Both the position numbers and the translations under genes were made by a program. Shown here piece after piece: positions 50,095 through 59,065 of a stretch of DNA of 64,000 nucleotides (its first letter is position 1; each line of letters starts with the position of its first letter). The notes under the pieces are model-generated. The model saw nothing but the letters and a program-made list of their open reading frames with translations, was not told the origin of the DNA and made no database searches. The stretch comes from Kitasatospora sp. MMS16-BH015 (GTDB taxonomy: Bacteria > Actinomycetota > Actinomycetes > Streptomycetales > Streptomycetaceae), in contig NZ_CP025394.1 in the NCBI RefSeq assembly GCF_002943525.1, positions 558,001 to 622,000 on the forward strand, read 5' to 3'.

Positions 50095-51065
50095 GGCCGC
50101 ACCTGCGCCAACTCGTCCAGCCGCACGCAGGCCGCCGCCCGTCCGCCGCCCAACGGCCGCAGCTCCGGCACCTCGCGGTCGCACCGCCCGGGCAGGGCGT
50201 GCCCGCACCGCGCGGCGAACGCGCAGCCCGGCGCTGCCTCGTCCAGGCCGAGCGGGGTGCCCGGCACCGGGCGGAGCCGGTCCAGCGGGCCGGTCAGCGG
50301 CGGGGTCGAACCGAGCAGCCCCACGGTGTAGGGGTGCCTGGGCCGCCCGAACAGCTCGGCTGCCGTGGCATGTTCGAGGATCCGGCCGGCATACATCACG
50401 TAGACCCGGTCGCAGCTCGCCGCCGCGAGCTCGATGTCGTGGGTGATCAGCAGCAGGCCGAGGCCACGCTCGCGCTGCAGCCCGCCGAGCAGCGCCAGGA
50501 TCTCCGCCTGGGTGCTGACGTCCAGGGCGGTGGTGGGCTCGTCGCAGAGCAGCAGCCGTGGTTCGGCTGCCAACGCGCCCGCGATCATCACCCGTTGCAG
50601 CATGCCACCCGACAACTGGTGCGGGAAGGCACGCAGTTGGCGCTCCGGCTCGGGCAGGCCGACGGCGGCCAGCAGCTCCACCGCCCGGGCCGCGGCCTCA
50701 CGGCGCGGCACCCGGTGGGTGAGCCGTGGAGGCTCGGTGAGGAAGTCGCCGATCCGGCGGACCGGGTTGATCCCGGCGCGCGGGTCCTGGAAGACCATCG
50801 ACACCGTGCCGGACCGGAGTTCGCGCAGCCGGCTCCGGCCCGCGTCGAGCAGGTCCGTCCCGTCCACCAGCACCCGCCCGGCGGTCCGCGCGGCGGGCGG
50901 CAGCAGCCCGAGCGCGGCCCGGGCGGTCACCGACTTGCCCGAGCCCGATTCTCCGACCAGCCCCACCACCTCGCCGGCCGCCACCGAGAGGCTCACCGCA
51001 TCCAGCACCGGCCGCGCCGCGCCCGGCAGTTCGACGCTCAACCGCTCGATCTCCAGCAGGTTCAC
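50091..51065 (-). CDS. Oligopeptide/dipeptide ABC transporter ATP-binding protein (DppD/OppD type)
   Basis: A 324-residue ATPase: Walker A GESGSGKSVT, signature LSGGMLQRVM, Walker B LLCDEPTTALD, switch His in ITHDIELA. The C-terminal oligopeptide-type region has CAFAARCGHALPGRC, the cysteine cluster that often holds an Fe-S centre in DppD/OppD. Start and stop each overlap their neighbours by 4 nt. Confidence 0.94.
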   Translation of the reverse strand: MNLLEIERLSVELPGAARPVLDAVSLSVAAGEVVGLVGESGSGKSVTARAALGLLPPAARTAGRVLVDGTDLLDAGRSRLRELRSGTVSMVFQDPRAGINPVRRIGDFLTEPPRLTHRVPRREAAARAVELLAAVGLPEPERQLRAFPHQLSGGMLQRVMIAGALAAEPRLLLCDEPTTALDVSTQAEILALLGGLQRERGLGLLLITHDIELAAASCDRVYVMYAGRILEHATAAELFGRPRHPYTVGLLGSTPPLTGPLDRLRPVPGTPLGLDEAAPGCAFAARCGHALPGRCDREVPELRPLGGGRAAACVRLDELAQVRP

Positions 51066-51904
51066 CGCCCGCTCCTCTCCCCGAGCCGCTCACCGACCAC
51101 GTTGAAGGCCACCACCGCGACCACCACGGCCACCACCGGCACCACGGCCGAGAGCGGCTGCCCGGCCAGCACGGCCGACTGCGCCCGGTTGATCATCGCG
51201 CCCCAGTCCGGCGTCGGCGGCTGCACGCCCAGGCCCAGGAAGGAGAGTGCGGCCAGATCGAGCAGCGCGTAGCCGAAGTTGACGGTGGACTGGGCCAGCA
51301 CGGTCGGTGCGATGTTCGGCAGCAGGCCGCGCACCGCGACGTATGTCGGCGCGTGGCCCTGCACCAGGTAGGCGGCCACGTACGGGCGGGTCTTCTCCTG
51401 GGCGGTCAGGCCGCGTACCAGCCGTGCGGTGTAGGGGAGGTAGGCCACCGCCATGGCCAGCACGGGGGCGCCCAGGCCCTTGCCGAACAGCGCCACCGCG
51501 AGGATCGCCAGCAGCAGCGAGGGGAAGGCGAACAGCACGTCGAGCACCCGGCCGATCAGGGCGTCCAGCCGGCCGCCGCGCCAGCCGCTGAACAGGCCGA
51601 GCGCGATGCCGCCGAGGCTGGAGAAGACCACCACGCCGAGCGGCCCGAGCAGGCTGGTGCGCGCTCCCAACAGCAGGGCGGAGAAGGTGTCGTGGCCGCC
51701 CTGGTCGGTGCCGAGCCAGTGCCCGGCGCCGATCGGGGCCATCGTCTCGGCGAAGTCGCCGACGGTCGGGTCCTGCGGGGCCAGCCAGGGGGCGAGCAGC
51801 GCGGCGAGCACCAGCAGCGCCAGCACGCCCAGGCAGGTCTTGAACAGCCGGTCGCCGCCGAGTCGGCGCAGCACCGGGCCGGTGCGCGCGGCCACCGCGC
51901 TCAT
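51062..51904 (-). CDS. Oligopeptide/dipeptide ABC transporter permease (DppC/OppC type)
   Basis: A 280-residue membrane protein with about six helices. HWLGTDQGGHDTFSALLLGA is the usual DppC N-terminal motif, and the EAA-type loop reads AYLVQGHAPTYVAVRGLLPN. ATG 51904 overlaps the DppB stop by 4 nt; a longer upstream frame runs inside DppB and is not real. It forms the import channel with the DppB-type partner. Confidence 0.94.
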   Translation of the reverse strand: MSAVAARTGPVLRRLGGDRLFKTCLGVLALLVLAALLAPWLAPQDPTVGDFAETMAPIGAGHWLGTDQGGHDTFSALLLGARTSLLGPLGVVVFSSLGGIALGLFSGWRGGRLDALIGRVLDVLFAFPSLLLAILAVALFGKGLGAPVLAMAVAYLPYTARLVRGLTAQEKTRPYVAAYLVQGHAPTYVAVRGLLPNIAPTVLAQSTVNFGYALLDLAALSFLGLGVQPPTPDWGAMINRAQSAVLAGQPLSAVVPVVAVVVAVVAFNVVGERLGERSGR

Positions 51905-52854
51905 CGGGCCTCCCCTCGCCCGACTCGCGGGTCGATCAGCGGATACAGCAGGTCGACGGCGGTGTTGACCAGCACGAAGGCCGCCACCACCAACAGCACC
52001 AGGGCCTGGACGACTTGGAAGTCCAGCTGGTCCACGCACTGGACGAGCAGCGAGCCGATCCCGGACATCCCGAAGGCGGTCTCCACGATCGCGGTGCTGA
52101 CCAGCATCCCGGAGACCAGCAGGCCGGAGACGGTGACGATCGGGCCGAGCGCATTGCGCAGCACGTGCCGCCGCAGCACGGCCAGCTTCGGGGTGCCCCG
52201 GCTGAGCGCCACCTCCACGTGCTCGCGGCCGAGTTGGTCGATCATCGAGCTGCGGGTGACCCGGGTGACCAGGGCCATGAAGGTCACCGAGAGCGCGACG
52301 GCGGGCAGCAGCACGTGGTGCAGCCGGTCGCCCAGGCCGGTGCCGTTGCCGATGGTCGGGAACCAGCCGAGCCGCACCCCGAACACCGAGCGCAGCACGA
52401 TCGCGGCGGCGAAGGAGGGCACGGCCGCGCCGACCGTGACCAGCAGCAGCACCGCGCCGTCCGTCCGGCTGCCGCGCCGCAGCGCGCCGAGCGCGCCGGC
52501 CCCGATGCCGACCACGGCGATCAGCGCCGTGGCCACCGCGACCAGCAGCAGCGAGGCGGGCAGTCGGGCGCCGATCACGGCGGCGACGCTCTGGTGGAAC
52601 AGGTAGGAGCGGCCGAAGTCACCGTGCAGCACCGCCTCCAGCCAGTGCCAGTACCGCAGCAGGAAGGGTTGGTCGAAGCCGAACTGGCTCCGGATGGCGG
52701 CCAGTTCGGCCGGGTTGGGGCTGCGGCCACGGACCAGGAAGGAGACCGGGTCGCCGGGCGCGAGGTAGAGCGAGGAGAACACCAGGAAGGAGGTGACCAG
52801 CAGGGTGAGCGCGGTGCCGATCAGCCGCCGCAGCAGCGCGACCGCGATGCTCAT
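51901..52854 (-). CDS. Oligopeptide/dipeptide ABC transporter permease (DppB/OppB type)
   Basis: A 317-residue membrane protein. Landmarks are the N-terminal helix RRLIGTALTLLVTSFLVF, LAPGDPVSFL, the FGFDQPFLLRYWHWLEAVLHG segment split around the first loop, the EAA region EVALSRGTPKLAVL and a final ALVLLVVAAFVLVNTAVDL helix. ATG 52854 overlaps the binding-protein stop by 4 nt. Confidence 0.94.
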   Translation of the reverse strand: MSIAVALLRRLIGTALTLLVTSFLVFSSLYLAPGDPVSFLVRGRSPNPAELAAIRSQFGFDQPFLLRYWHWLEAVLHGDFGRSYLFHQSVAAVIGARLPASLLLVAVATALIAVVGIGAGALGALRRGSRTDGAVLLLVTVGAAVPSFAAAIVLRSVFGVRLGWFPTIGNGTGLGDRLHHVLLPAVALSVTFMALVTRVTRSSMIDQLGREHVEVALSRGTPKLAVLRRHVLRNALGPIVTVSGLLVSGMLVSTAIVETAFGMSGIGSLLVQCVDQLDFQVVQALVLLVVAAFVLVNTAVDLLYPLIDPRVGRGEAR

Positions 52855-54476
52855 CCCTTGGCCCCGATCTCGGCGGCCCACGGGTAGTACAGGTAGTCGA
52901 TCGAGGGCCGCACGCCACTGATCCGGTTGCCGAGGAAGACCGAGACCGGGTCGTTGTACAGCGGAAGCCAGGGGAGTTGGTCCATCGCGATCCGCTGCGC
53001 CTCAGCCGTCGCGGCGGCCCGGGCGGCCGGATCGGCGGCGCCGACGGCCTGGCCCAGGGCGGCGTCGAACTGCGGGTTCGACCAGTTGCCGTAGTTGCTG
53101 AACGCGCCGGTCTGGAGCGAGCCGTACATGTCCAGCGGGTCGGTGATCGAGGTGTACCAGAAGGTCTCGAACAGGTCGATGCCCTTGCGCGCGGCCGGGT
53201 CGGTGAACAGCGCGGTGTACTTGTCGGGCGGGATGGTCTGGATCTCCGGCTTCAACCCGATGGCGGTGGCGGCCTGTTGGACGGCCTGGGTGATGATGGT
53301 GGTCTGCGAGTCGAGCGGGCTGCCGGCGATCACCACCTTCTGGCCGTCGACCCCGGCGCTCGCCGCGAGCTGCCTGGCCTTGGCCGGGTCGTAGGGGTAC
53401 TGCACGAGGCTCTTCAGCAGCGGATCGACCGTCTCCTTGGGGCTGTCGGCCCAGGTGTTCCGGGTGACCAGCGAATCGGCCACCTCACCCACCCCGCCGA
53501 CCCCGGCCTTGACGATGCCCTTGCGGTCGATGGCCATCAGCAGGGCCTGCCGCACCCGTGGATCGCCCAGTGGGCCTTGGAGGTTGCTCACCACCTCGTC
53601 GGCCACCGTGGTGTTCCGCCCGTAGTAGAGCTTGCCCTTGGTGGAGGCGGACAGCCGCTGGTAGGAGTCGGCCGGGACCATCCAGCCGCCGTCCACCTCG
53701 CCGCTCTCGAAGGCGTTGACCCGCGCGGTCTCGTCCGGCAGGAAGACGAACTTGACCTGCTTGGCCTTGGCGCGCAGCGCCGGGTCCCAGTAGTCGTCGA
53801 AGCGCTTGAGCACGATCGACTGGCCCGGGGTCCAGGAGTCGAAGGCGAACGGGCCGGTGCAGTCCACGCCCTTGCCCGGGTTGCCGTAGTCCTTGCCGGC
53901 CGCCTTCAGCGCGGCGGCGGACTCCACCGTGCCGGGGGCGGCCGCCAGGTACTCGTTGAAGGTGGCGTCGGGGGTGTTGAGGGTGACGGTGACCTGCATC
54001 GGGCCGGTCCGGTCCACCGACTTGACGTTGCGGAAGGGGTACGCCCAGTCGCTGCCCACGGCCGGGTCGAGGTTGCGGCGCAGCGAGGCGACCACGTCCT
54101 CGGCGGTGAGCGGCGCGCCGTCGTGGAAGTGCACGCCGCTGCGGATGGTGTAGACCCAGGTGGTCGGGGTCGGGTTGGTGTAGGAGCTGGCCAGGCCGGG
54201 CGAGGTGGTCAGGTCCGGGTTCCACCGCAGCAGGCTCTCGCAGACGTTGGCGAGCACGGTGTTGGGCGGGTAGTCGAAGGAGAGCGCGTAGTCGATCGAG
54301 ACCGGCTCGGCGAAGAGCGACCAGGTGAAGGAGTCGAGCGCGCCGGGGCCCGGCGGGGTGCGGTCGGTCAGCTGGTAGGCGGCGACGCTGTCACCGGGCT
54401 TCGCGCTGCCGCTGCAGGAGGTCAGGGCGAAGACGCCCGCGAGCGCGGCCAGGGCCGCTCTGCGTGGTCTGGTCAA
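52851..54476 (-). CDS. ABC transporter substrate-binding lipoprotein, family 5 (peptide/nickel type)
   Basis: A 541-residue solute receptor with a lipobox (FALTSCSGS) and the SBP_bac_5 fold: NVCESLLRWNPDL, SGVHFHDGAPLTAEDVVASL, GTGPF-like CTGPFAFDSW, VRQALLMAIDRKGIV and QLPWLPLYN. It hands a peptide or peptide-like compound to the permease. The start is TTG 54476, with GGAGG 6 nt upstream and no better codon nearby. It follows the amidohydrolase by 17 nt, which may process the imported compound. Confidence 0.92.
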   Translation of the reverse strand: MTRPRRAALAALAGVFALTSCSGSAKPGDSVAAYQLTDRTPPGPGALDSFTWSLFAEPVSIDYALSFDYPPNTVLANVCESLLRWNPDLTTSPGLASSYTNPTPTTWVYTIRSGVHFHDGAPLTAEDVVASLRRNLDPAVGSDWAYPFRNVKSVDRTGPMQVTVTLNTPDATFNEYLAAAPGTVESAAALKAAGKDYGNPGKGVDCTGPFAFDSWTPGQSIVLKRFDDYWDPALRAKAKQVKFVFLPDETARVNAFESGEVDGGWMVPADSYQRLSASTKGKLYYGRNTTVADEVVSNLQGPLGDPRVRQALLMAIDRKGIVKAGVGGVGEVADSLVTRNTWADSPKETVDPLLKSLVQYPYDPAKARQLAASAGVDGQKVVIAGSPLDSQTTIITQAVQQAATAIGLKPEIQTIPPDKYTALFTDPAARKGIDLFETFWYTSITDPLDMYGSLQTGAFSNYGNWSNPQFDAALGQAVGAADPAARAAATAEAQRIAMDQLPWLPLYNDPVSVFLGNRISGVRPSIDYLYYPWAAEIGAKG

Positions 54477-54493
54477 GGGGGGCCTCCGGTGGG

Positions 54494-56164
54494 TCAGTTG
54501 GCGGTGGTGTGGACGGCGCGGCCGTCGACGAAGGTCATCCGGACTTCGGTGGCGCCGATCTCCTCGGGCGGGCCGGCGAACGGGTCACGGTCGAGCACCA
54601 CCAGGTCGGCGCACTTGCCGGGCTCGACGGTGCCGGTCTCGGCGTCCAGGTGGTTGGCCCAGGCGCTGCCGGCGGTGTAGGCGGTGAACGCCTGGGCGAG
54701 GGTCAGTGCCTGCTCGGGGTAGAACGCGGGCTGCTCCGAACCGCTGTGCGGCGCGCGGCGGTTGACGGCGACGTGGATACCGAGCAGCGGGTCGGGGCTG
54801 CTCACGCCCCAGTCGCTGCCCGCGACCAGCCGGGCCCCGGCCCGCGCCAGGTCGCCGAACGGGTACTGGAGGGCGGCGCGCTCCGCCCCGAGGTAGGGGA
54901 TGGTGAGCTCGTCCATCTGCGGCTCGTGGGCGGCCCAGAGCGCCTGGATGTTGGCGGCGGCGCCCACCTCGGCGAACCGCTTGAGCTCCGCCGGATCCAC
55001 CACCTGGAGGTGGGCCAGGTGGTGCCGGTTGTCGTTCGGGCCGTTGGCGGCCCGGGCCAGCTCCAGCGCGTCCAGCACCTCGCGGACGGCCCGGTCGCCG
55101 AGCGCGTGGAAGTGCAACTGGAAGCCGAGCGCGTCGAGTCGGGGGACGGCCTCGCGCAGCACCTCGGGGCCGACGAAGCTGAGCCCGGAGTTGGCGGTCG
55201 CGCAGCCGCAGCCGTCCAGGTAGGGCTCCAGCATGCTCGCGGTGAAGTTCTCGGCGATGCCGTCCTGCATGATCTTCACGGTGGTGGCGTTGAACCGGCC
55301 GACCCGGCCGTGCAGCCGGCGCTCCACCAGCTCGTCGATCTGCTCGGTGCCGCGCCACCTGTCCCACCAGAGCGCGCCCACCACCCGGGCCTCCAGCGAG
55401 CCGTCCCGGGCGGCGTCCAGGTAGACCGGGAGGTTGTCCGGATTGCCGGGGAAGGTGCCGATCATGGCGTCCTGCCAGGCGGTGATGCCGAGCGAGAACA
55501 GGTGCCGCTGCGCGGCGAGCAGGCCGGCCTTGGCCTCGGCGGGGGTGGCCACCGGCACCAGCGCGGCGACCAGCTCCATCGCCCCCTCCTGGAGGGTGCC
55601 GATCGGGGTGCCGTCGGGCTCGCGCTCGATCCGGCCGTCGGCCGGGTCCGGGGTCTGCCGGGTCACCCCGGCCAGGGTCAGGGCCCGGGAGTTGACCCAG
55701 GCGCCGTGGCCGTCCCGATTGGTGAGCAGCACCGGGCGGTCGGGGACGACCGCGTCCAGCATGGCCCGGGTGGGGATGCCCTCCGGGAAGACGTCCATCG
55801 ACCAGCCGCCGCCGCAGATCCACTCGGCCTCGGGGTGCTCGGCGGCGTACCGCGCGATGGTGCCCAGGTAGCCGTCCAGGCTGCGGTGGTGGGAGAGGTC
55901 GCAGCGGAGCAGCTGCACGCCGGCGACCACGGGGTGCACGTGGGCGTCCTGGAAGCCGGGGGCGAGCAGGCCGCCGTCCAGGTCGACCACCTCGGCGGCC
56001 GGGCCCAGCAGGCCGCGCAGCTCGCGTTCCTCGCCGACGGCGAGGATCCGGCCGGCCCGGACGGCAACGGCGGCCTCGATCGGGGTGTCACCCGTTGCGG
56101 TGAACACCCGGCCGCCGCGGAAGAGCAGGTCGGCCGAGCGGTGTGACGGTGCGTCATGGTCCAT
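54494..56164 (-). CDS. Amidohydrolase family protein (YtcJ-like, amidohydrolase 3)
   Basis: A 556-residue metal-dependent hydrolase. The N-terminal beta domain (LLFRGGRVFTATGD) leads to the metal motif PGFQDAHVHP, the substrate region GGGWSMDVFPEG, NRDGHGAWVNS, LHFHALGDRA, HHLAHLQVV and GSDWGVSSPDP, then KCADLVVLDRDPF. It should hydrolyse an amide or related C-N bond in a small molecule. ATG 56164 has GGAGGAA 8 nt upstream. It is first in the importer operon and divergent from the TetR gene. Confidence 0.92.
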   Translation of the reverse strand: MDHDAPSHRSADLLFRGGRVFTATGDTPIEAAVAVRAGRILAVGEERELRGLLGPAAEVVDLDGGLLAPGFQDAHVHPVVAGVQLLRCDLSHHRSLDGYLGTIARYAAEHPEAEWICGGGWSMDVFPEGIPTRAMLDAVVPDRPVLLTNRDGHGAWVNSRALTLAGVTRQTPDPADGRIEREPDGTPIGTLQEGAMELVAALVPVATPAEAKAGLLAAQRHLFSLGITAWQDAMIGTFPGNPDNLPVYLDAARDGSLEARVVGALWWDRWRGTEQIDELVERRLHGRVGRFNATTVKIMQDGIAENFTASMLEPYLDGCGCATANSGLSFVGPEVLREAVPRLDALGFQLHFHALGDRAVREVLDALELARAANGPNDNRHHLAHLQVVDPAELKRFAEVGAAANIQALWAAHEPQMDELTIPYLGAERAALQYPFGDLARAGARLVAGSDWGVSSPDPLLGIHVAVNRRAPHSGSEQPAFYPEQALTLAQAFTAYTAGSAWANHLDAETGTVEPGKCADLVVLDRDPFAGPPEEIGATEVRMTFVDGRAVHTTAN

Positions 56165-56207
56165 GGGCTGGTTCCTCCCGGAGTGGTGGTGAGGAGGAGT
56201 GAAGCGC

Positions 56208-56238
56208 TGCGCAACACTGTTGTCAACGGTGTTGCGCA
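56208..56238. promoter_or_regulatory. TetR operator between amidohydrolase and TetR genes
   Basis: TGCGCAACAC (56208-56217) and GTGTTGCGCA (56229-56238) form a perfect 10-bp dyad around 11 nt. It contains the smaller palindrome CAACA-C-TGTTG (56212-56222). It lies 33 nt before the TetR ATG and 44 nt before the amidohydrolase start, so it can control both directions. Confidence 0.75.
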
Positions 56239-56271
56239 AACCCGGAATTGCCTCGCTACACTGACCGCACC

Positions 56272-57090
56272 ATGTCGAATACAGCCGCGAACCCGCCCAA
56301 GCCCCCCACCCCGGCCCCGCCCGCAGCCGCGTCGGCGCCGCCCGCGCGGCCGGTCGCCACCCCGCCCGCCGCACCGTCCGCACCGTCCGGCCGTGCCCGC
56401 AACCGGCGCTCGGGCACCCAACTGACCCCGGAGCTGATCGTCGAGGCCAGCCTCCGGATCGCCGCCCGGGGCAGCGCCGACGCGTTCACCGTCCGCCGCC
56501 TCGGCGAGGAGCTGGGCGCCGACCCGACCGCCGTCTACCGGCACTTCCGTGACAAGGACGACCTGCTGCTCGAGGTCGCCGACCGCACCCTGGGCGAGGT
56601 GCTGGACAGCATCCCCGAGGGCCTGGTCTGGCAGGACCGGATCCGCGCCCTGGCCGACGGCTCGCTCGCCGTCGCCCTCAAGTACCCGGCCGTGGCCTCG
56701 GCGATGGCCAGCCGCACCACCCGCCGGGCCAACGAGTTCCGGGTGGTCGAGCTGATCCTCGGCGCCGTCGCCGAGGCCGGCCTGACCGGAGCCGAGGCGG
56801 CCGTGCACTACCGGATGGTCGGCGACTCGCTGCTCGCCCTGGTCGGCCAGCGCGCGGCCTACCTGCTCTTCGCCCCCGAGGCCCGGGCGGCCGACGAGGC
56901 CTCCTGGACCCGCGAGTACCGGCTGGTCGACCCCGTCGCCTTCCCGCAGATCACCGCCGTGGCCGAGGAGTTGGCCCAGGTCACCCAGGACGGGGTCTAC
57001 CGGGCCCGGGTGGAGGCCCTGATCACGGCGGTGGAACGCCGGGCGGCCGAGCTCGCCGTCATCCCACCCGAGCCCGTCCGGCCCAACTGA
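56272..57090 (+). CDS. TetR-family transcriptional regulator
   Basis: A 272-residue repressor. A Pro/Ala-rich tail of about 40 residues precedes the helix-turn-helix: TPELIVEASLRIAARG, AFTVRRLGEELGADPTAVYRHF and DKDDLLLEVADRTLGEV. The C-terminal ligand-binding part carries the TetR_C pattern (ALKYPAVASAMASRTTRRA). The nearest operator sits between it and the amidohydrolase operon, and the same sequence occurs before the downstream FAD oxidase, so it probably governs all three. ATG 56272 begins the protein; ATG/GTG codons upstream lie inside the operator region. Confidence 0.92.
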   Translation: MSNTAANPPKPPTPAPPAAASAPPARPVATPPAAPSAPSGRARNRRSGTQLTPELIVEASLRIAARGSADAFTVRRLGEELGADPTAVYRHFRDKDDLLLEVADRTLGEVLDSIPEGLVWQDRIRALADGSLAVALKYPAVASAMASRTTRRANEFRVVELILGAVAEAGLTGAEAAVHYRMVGDSLLALVGQRAAYLLFAPEARAADEASWTREYRLVDPVAFPQITAVAEELAQVTQDGVYRARVEALITAVERRAAELAVIPPEPVRPN

Positions 57091-57193
57091 CCCGCACCCG
57101 ACCTCCGCCCTGCCCCGGCCAAGGAGCGCGCCGCGTCCCGCGGCCCCGCCGCCCCGCCGCCCCGCCGCCCCGCCCCGATCTTCGGTCGATCTG

Positions 57194-57235
57194 TGCGCAA
57201 CACTGTTGACACCAACGTTGACAGAACCGTTGACA
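57194..57235 (+). promoter_or_regulatory. Second TetR operator and three 12-bp-phased GTTGACA repeats
   Basis: TGCGCAACACTGTTG (57194-57208) repeats exactly the left 15 bp of the operator at 56208. Beginning inside it, GTTGACA occurs three times with a period of 12 bp (57205-57211, 57217-57223, 57229-57235). The block lies 63 nt before the FAD oxidase ATG. Confidence 0.7.
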
Positions 57236-57297
57236 TTCGCGCCGCACCGCCGTTCACTCCTGGTCAACCACCCGCTCTCGCAGAGAGGGACACCCCC

Positions 57298-59025
57298 ATG
57301 GACCGGGAACCCGCCAGACGCCTCCCCAGCACCGTCGCCACCCCCACCGTCCCGACCGTCCCCGCCTCCCCCACCACCACCCGCGCCGGCCTCCCCACCA
57401 CACTCGGCCTCGCCTTCTCCCTGGAGGGCGAGGCCCGCCGCCGCGGCCTGCCGGTCGCCGAAGTGGCCGGCCAACGCGCCGAACGCCGCGAACTGACCCG
57501 CCGCCGGCTCCTCGCCACCGGAGCCCTGGTCACCGCCGCGGCGGCCCTGGCCGGCCCCACCCGTGCGGCAGCGGTCACCCCACGCACCGCCCCCGGCCCG
57601 ACCGACCCCACCGCCGCCAACCCCGCCACCGCACCCCGCATCGTGATCGTCGGCGCGGGCCTGGCCGGCCTGCGCTGCGCCCACCGCCTCTGGACCGGCT
57701 CCCGCCCGCTCGCCGCCACCGTCTACGAGGCCGACACCACCCACCTCGGCGGGCGCTGCTGGTCGCTGCGCGGCTACTTCGCGAACGGGGCGGTCAGCGA
57801 GCACGGCGGCTCGTTCATCAGCTCCACCGACACCGCCGTGCTGAAGCTCGCCGCCTCCTTCGGCCTCAAGACCGAGTACGCCAACGGCGGTTCGCTCGAC
57901 TCCGGCGACTACGCGGGCTGGTTCAACGGCGGCCGCTACGACAGTGCCCAGCAGCAGGCCGACTGGGTCGCCGAGGCGTACTCGGCCTTCGCCGCCTCCT
58001 ACGCCGCGATGGGCACCCCGCGCTGGAACGCCTCCACCGCCGAGGCCCAGCGGCTCGACCAGCTCTCCTGCCTCGACTACCTGGCCTCGATCGGCCTGCC
58101 CACCGGCTCCGCGCTCAGCCAGCTGATCCAGTCCGTCCAGCTCCAGAGCGGCGGCGACCCGGCGCTCGCCTCGGCCCTCGGGATGATCGGCTTCCTCGGC
58201 GGCTCCGCCACCTTCGACGGCGACGCCGGCTTCGACGAGAAGTACCACCTCGTCGGCGGCAACGACCAGTTGGTCAGCCGGATGGTCGCCGCACTGCCCG
58301 CCGGCACCGTCCAGCAGGGGTACCAGCTGGTCGCGGTGGTCCAGAACGCCGACGGCAGCTACACCTGCACCTTCGACCGCACCGGCGGCGGCTCCCCCGC
58401 CGTCTCCGTCCAGGCCGACCACCTGGTGCTGGCCCTGCCGTTCAGCACCCTGCGCGCCGTCGACCTCACCCGGGCCGGGCTCTCCGCGCTCAAGCTCCGG
58501 GCGATCCAGCAGCAGGGCATGGGCCAGAGCGCCAAGCTCGTCCTCCAACTGCGCGGCAAGACCTGGCCGGCCCTCGGTTACAACGGCGTCAGCAACACCG
58601 CCCCGGCCGGCTACCAGACCGCCTGGGACGGCTCCGTCCAGCTCGGCCCGAAGGGTGGCCCGGCCCTGCTGGTCAACTTCCCCGGCGGCGACACCGCCCG
58701 CTCCACCCTCACCGGCGCCGCCCACGGCCCGGCCCCCGCCGCCGACGCCGCCTGGTTCCTCGACCAGATCGAACAGGTCTACCCCGGCACCAAGGCCGCC
58801 TACAACGGCCTCGCCTACGAGGACCACTGGTCGCTCGACCCCTGGCACCTCGGCGCCTACCACTACTACCGCACCGGCCAGTACACCACCATCGCCGGCT
58901 ACGAGGCCGTCCAGGAACACCGCATCCACTTCGCCGGCGAACACACCGACGTGGACAACGCCACCCTCAACTCCGCCGTCGCCTCCGGCGAACGCGCCGC
59001 CACCGAGATCACCACCCAGCTCTGA
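57298..59025 (+). CDS. FAD-dependent amine oxidase-like protein, Tat-exported
   Basis: A 575-residue flavoprotein. A long N-terminal region (about 60 residues) leads to the twin-arginine-like TRRRLLATGALV and a hydrophobic stretch ending GPTRA, so the folded holoenzyme is probably exported. The FAD site is RIVIVGAGLAGLRCAHRL, with LGGRCWSL and EHGGSFI; the C-terminal HFAGEHTDVDN closes the flavin fold. It follows the monoamine oxidase/phytoene desaturase pattern and would oxidise an amine. ATG 57298 has AGAGAGGG about 8 nt upstream. A TetR operator copy lies upstream. Confidence 0.88.
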   Translation: MDREPARRLPSTVATPTVPTVPASPTTTRAGLPTTLGLAFSLEGEARRRGLPVAEVAGQRAERRELTRRRLLATGALVTAAAALAGPTRAAAVTPRTAPGPTDPTAANPATAPRIVIVGAGLAGLRCAHRLWTGSRPLAATVYEADTTHLGGRCWSLRGYFANGAVSEHGGSFISSTDTAVLKLAASFGLKTEYANGGSLDSGDYAGWFNGGRYDSAQQQADWVAEAYSAFAASYAAMGTPRWNASTAEAQRLDQLSCLDYLASIGLPTGSALSQLIQSVQLQSGGDPALASALGMIGFLGGSATFDGDAGFDEKYHLVGGNDQLVSRMVAALPAGTVQQGYQLVAVVQNADGSYTCTFDRTGGGSPAVSVQADHLVLALPFSTLRAVDLTRAGLSALKLRAIQQQGMGQSAKLVLQLRGKTWPALGYNGVSNTAPAGYQTAWDGSVQLGPKGGPALLVNFPGGDTARSTLTGAAHGPAPAADAAWFLDQIEQVYPGTKAAYNGLAYEDHWSLDPWHLGAYHYYRTGQYTTIAGYEAVQEHRIHFAGEHTDVDNATLNSAVASGERAATEITTQL

Positions 59026-59035
59026 CCCCCACCCA

Positions 59036-59062
59036 CCCCGGGCCACCCACCCCGGCCCGGGG
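59036..59062. terminator. Hairpin terminator between FAD oxidase and SNF2 helicase
   Basis: CCCCGGGCC (59036-59044) pairs perfectly with GGCCCGGGG (59054-59062) around a 9-nt loop in the 40-bp gap between convergent genes. Confidence 0.6.
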
Positions 59063-59065
59063 CCA

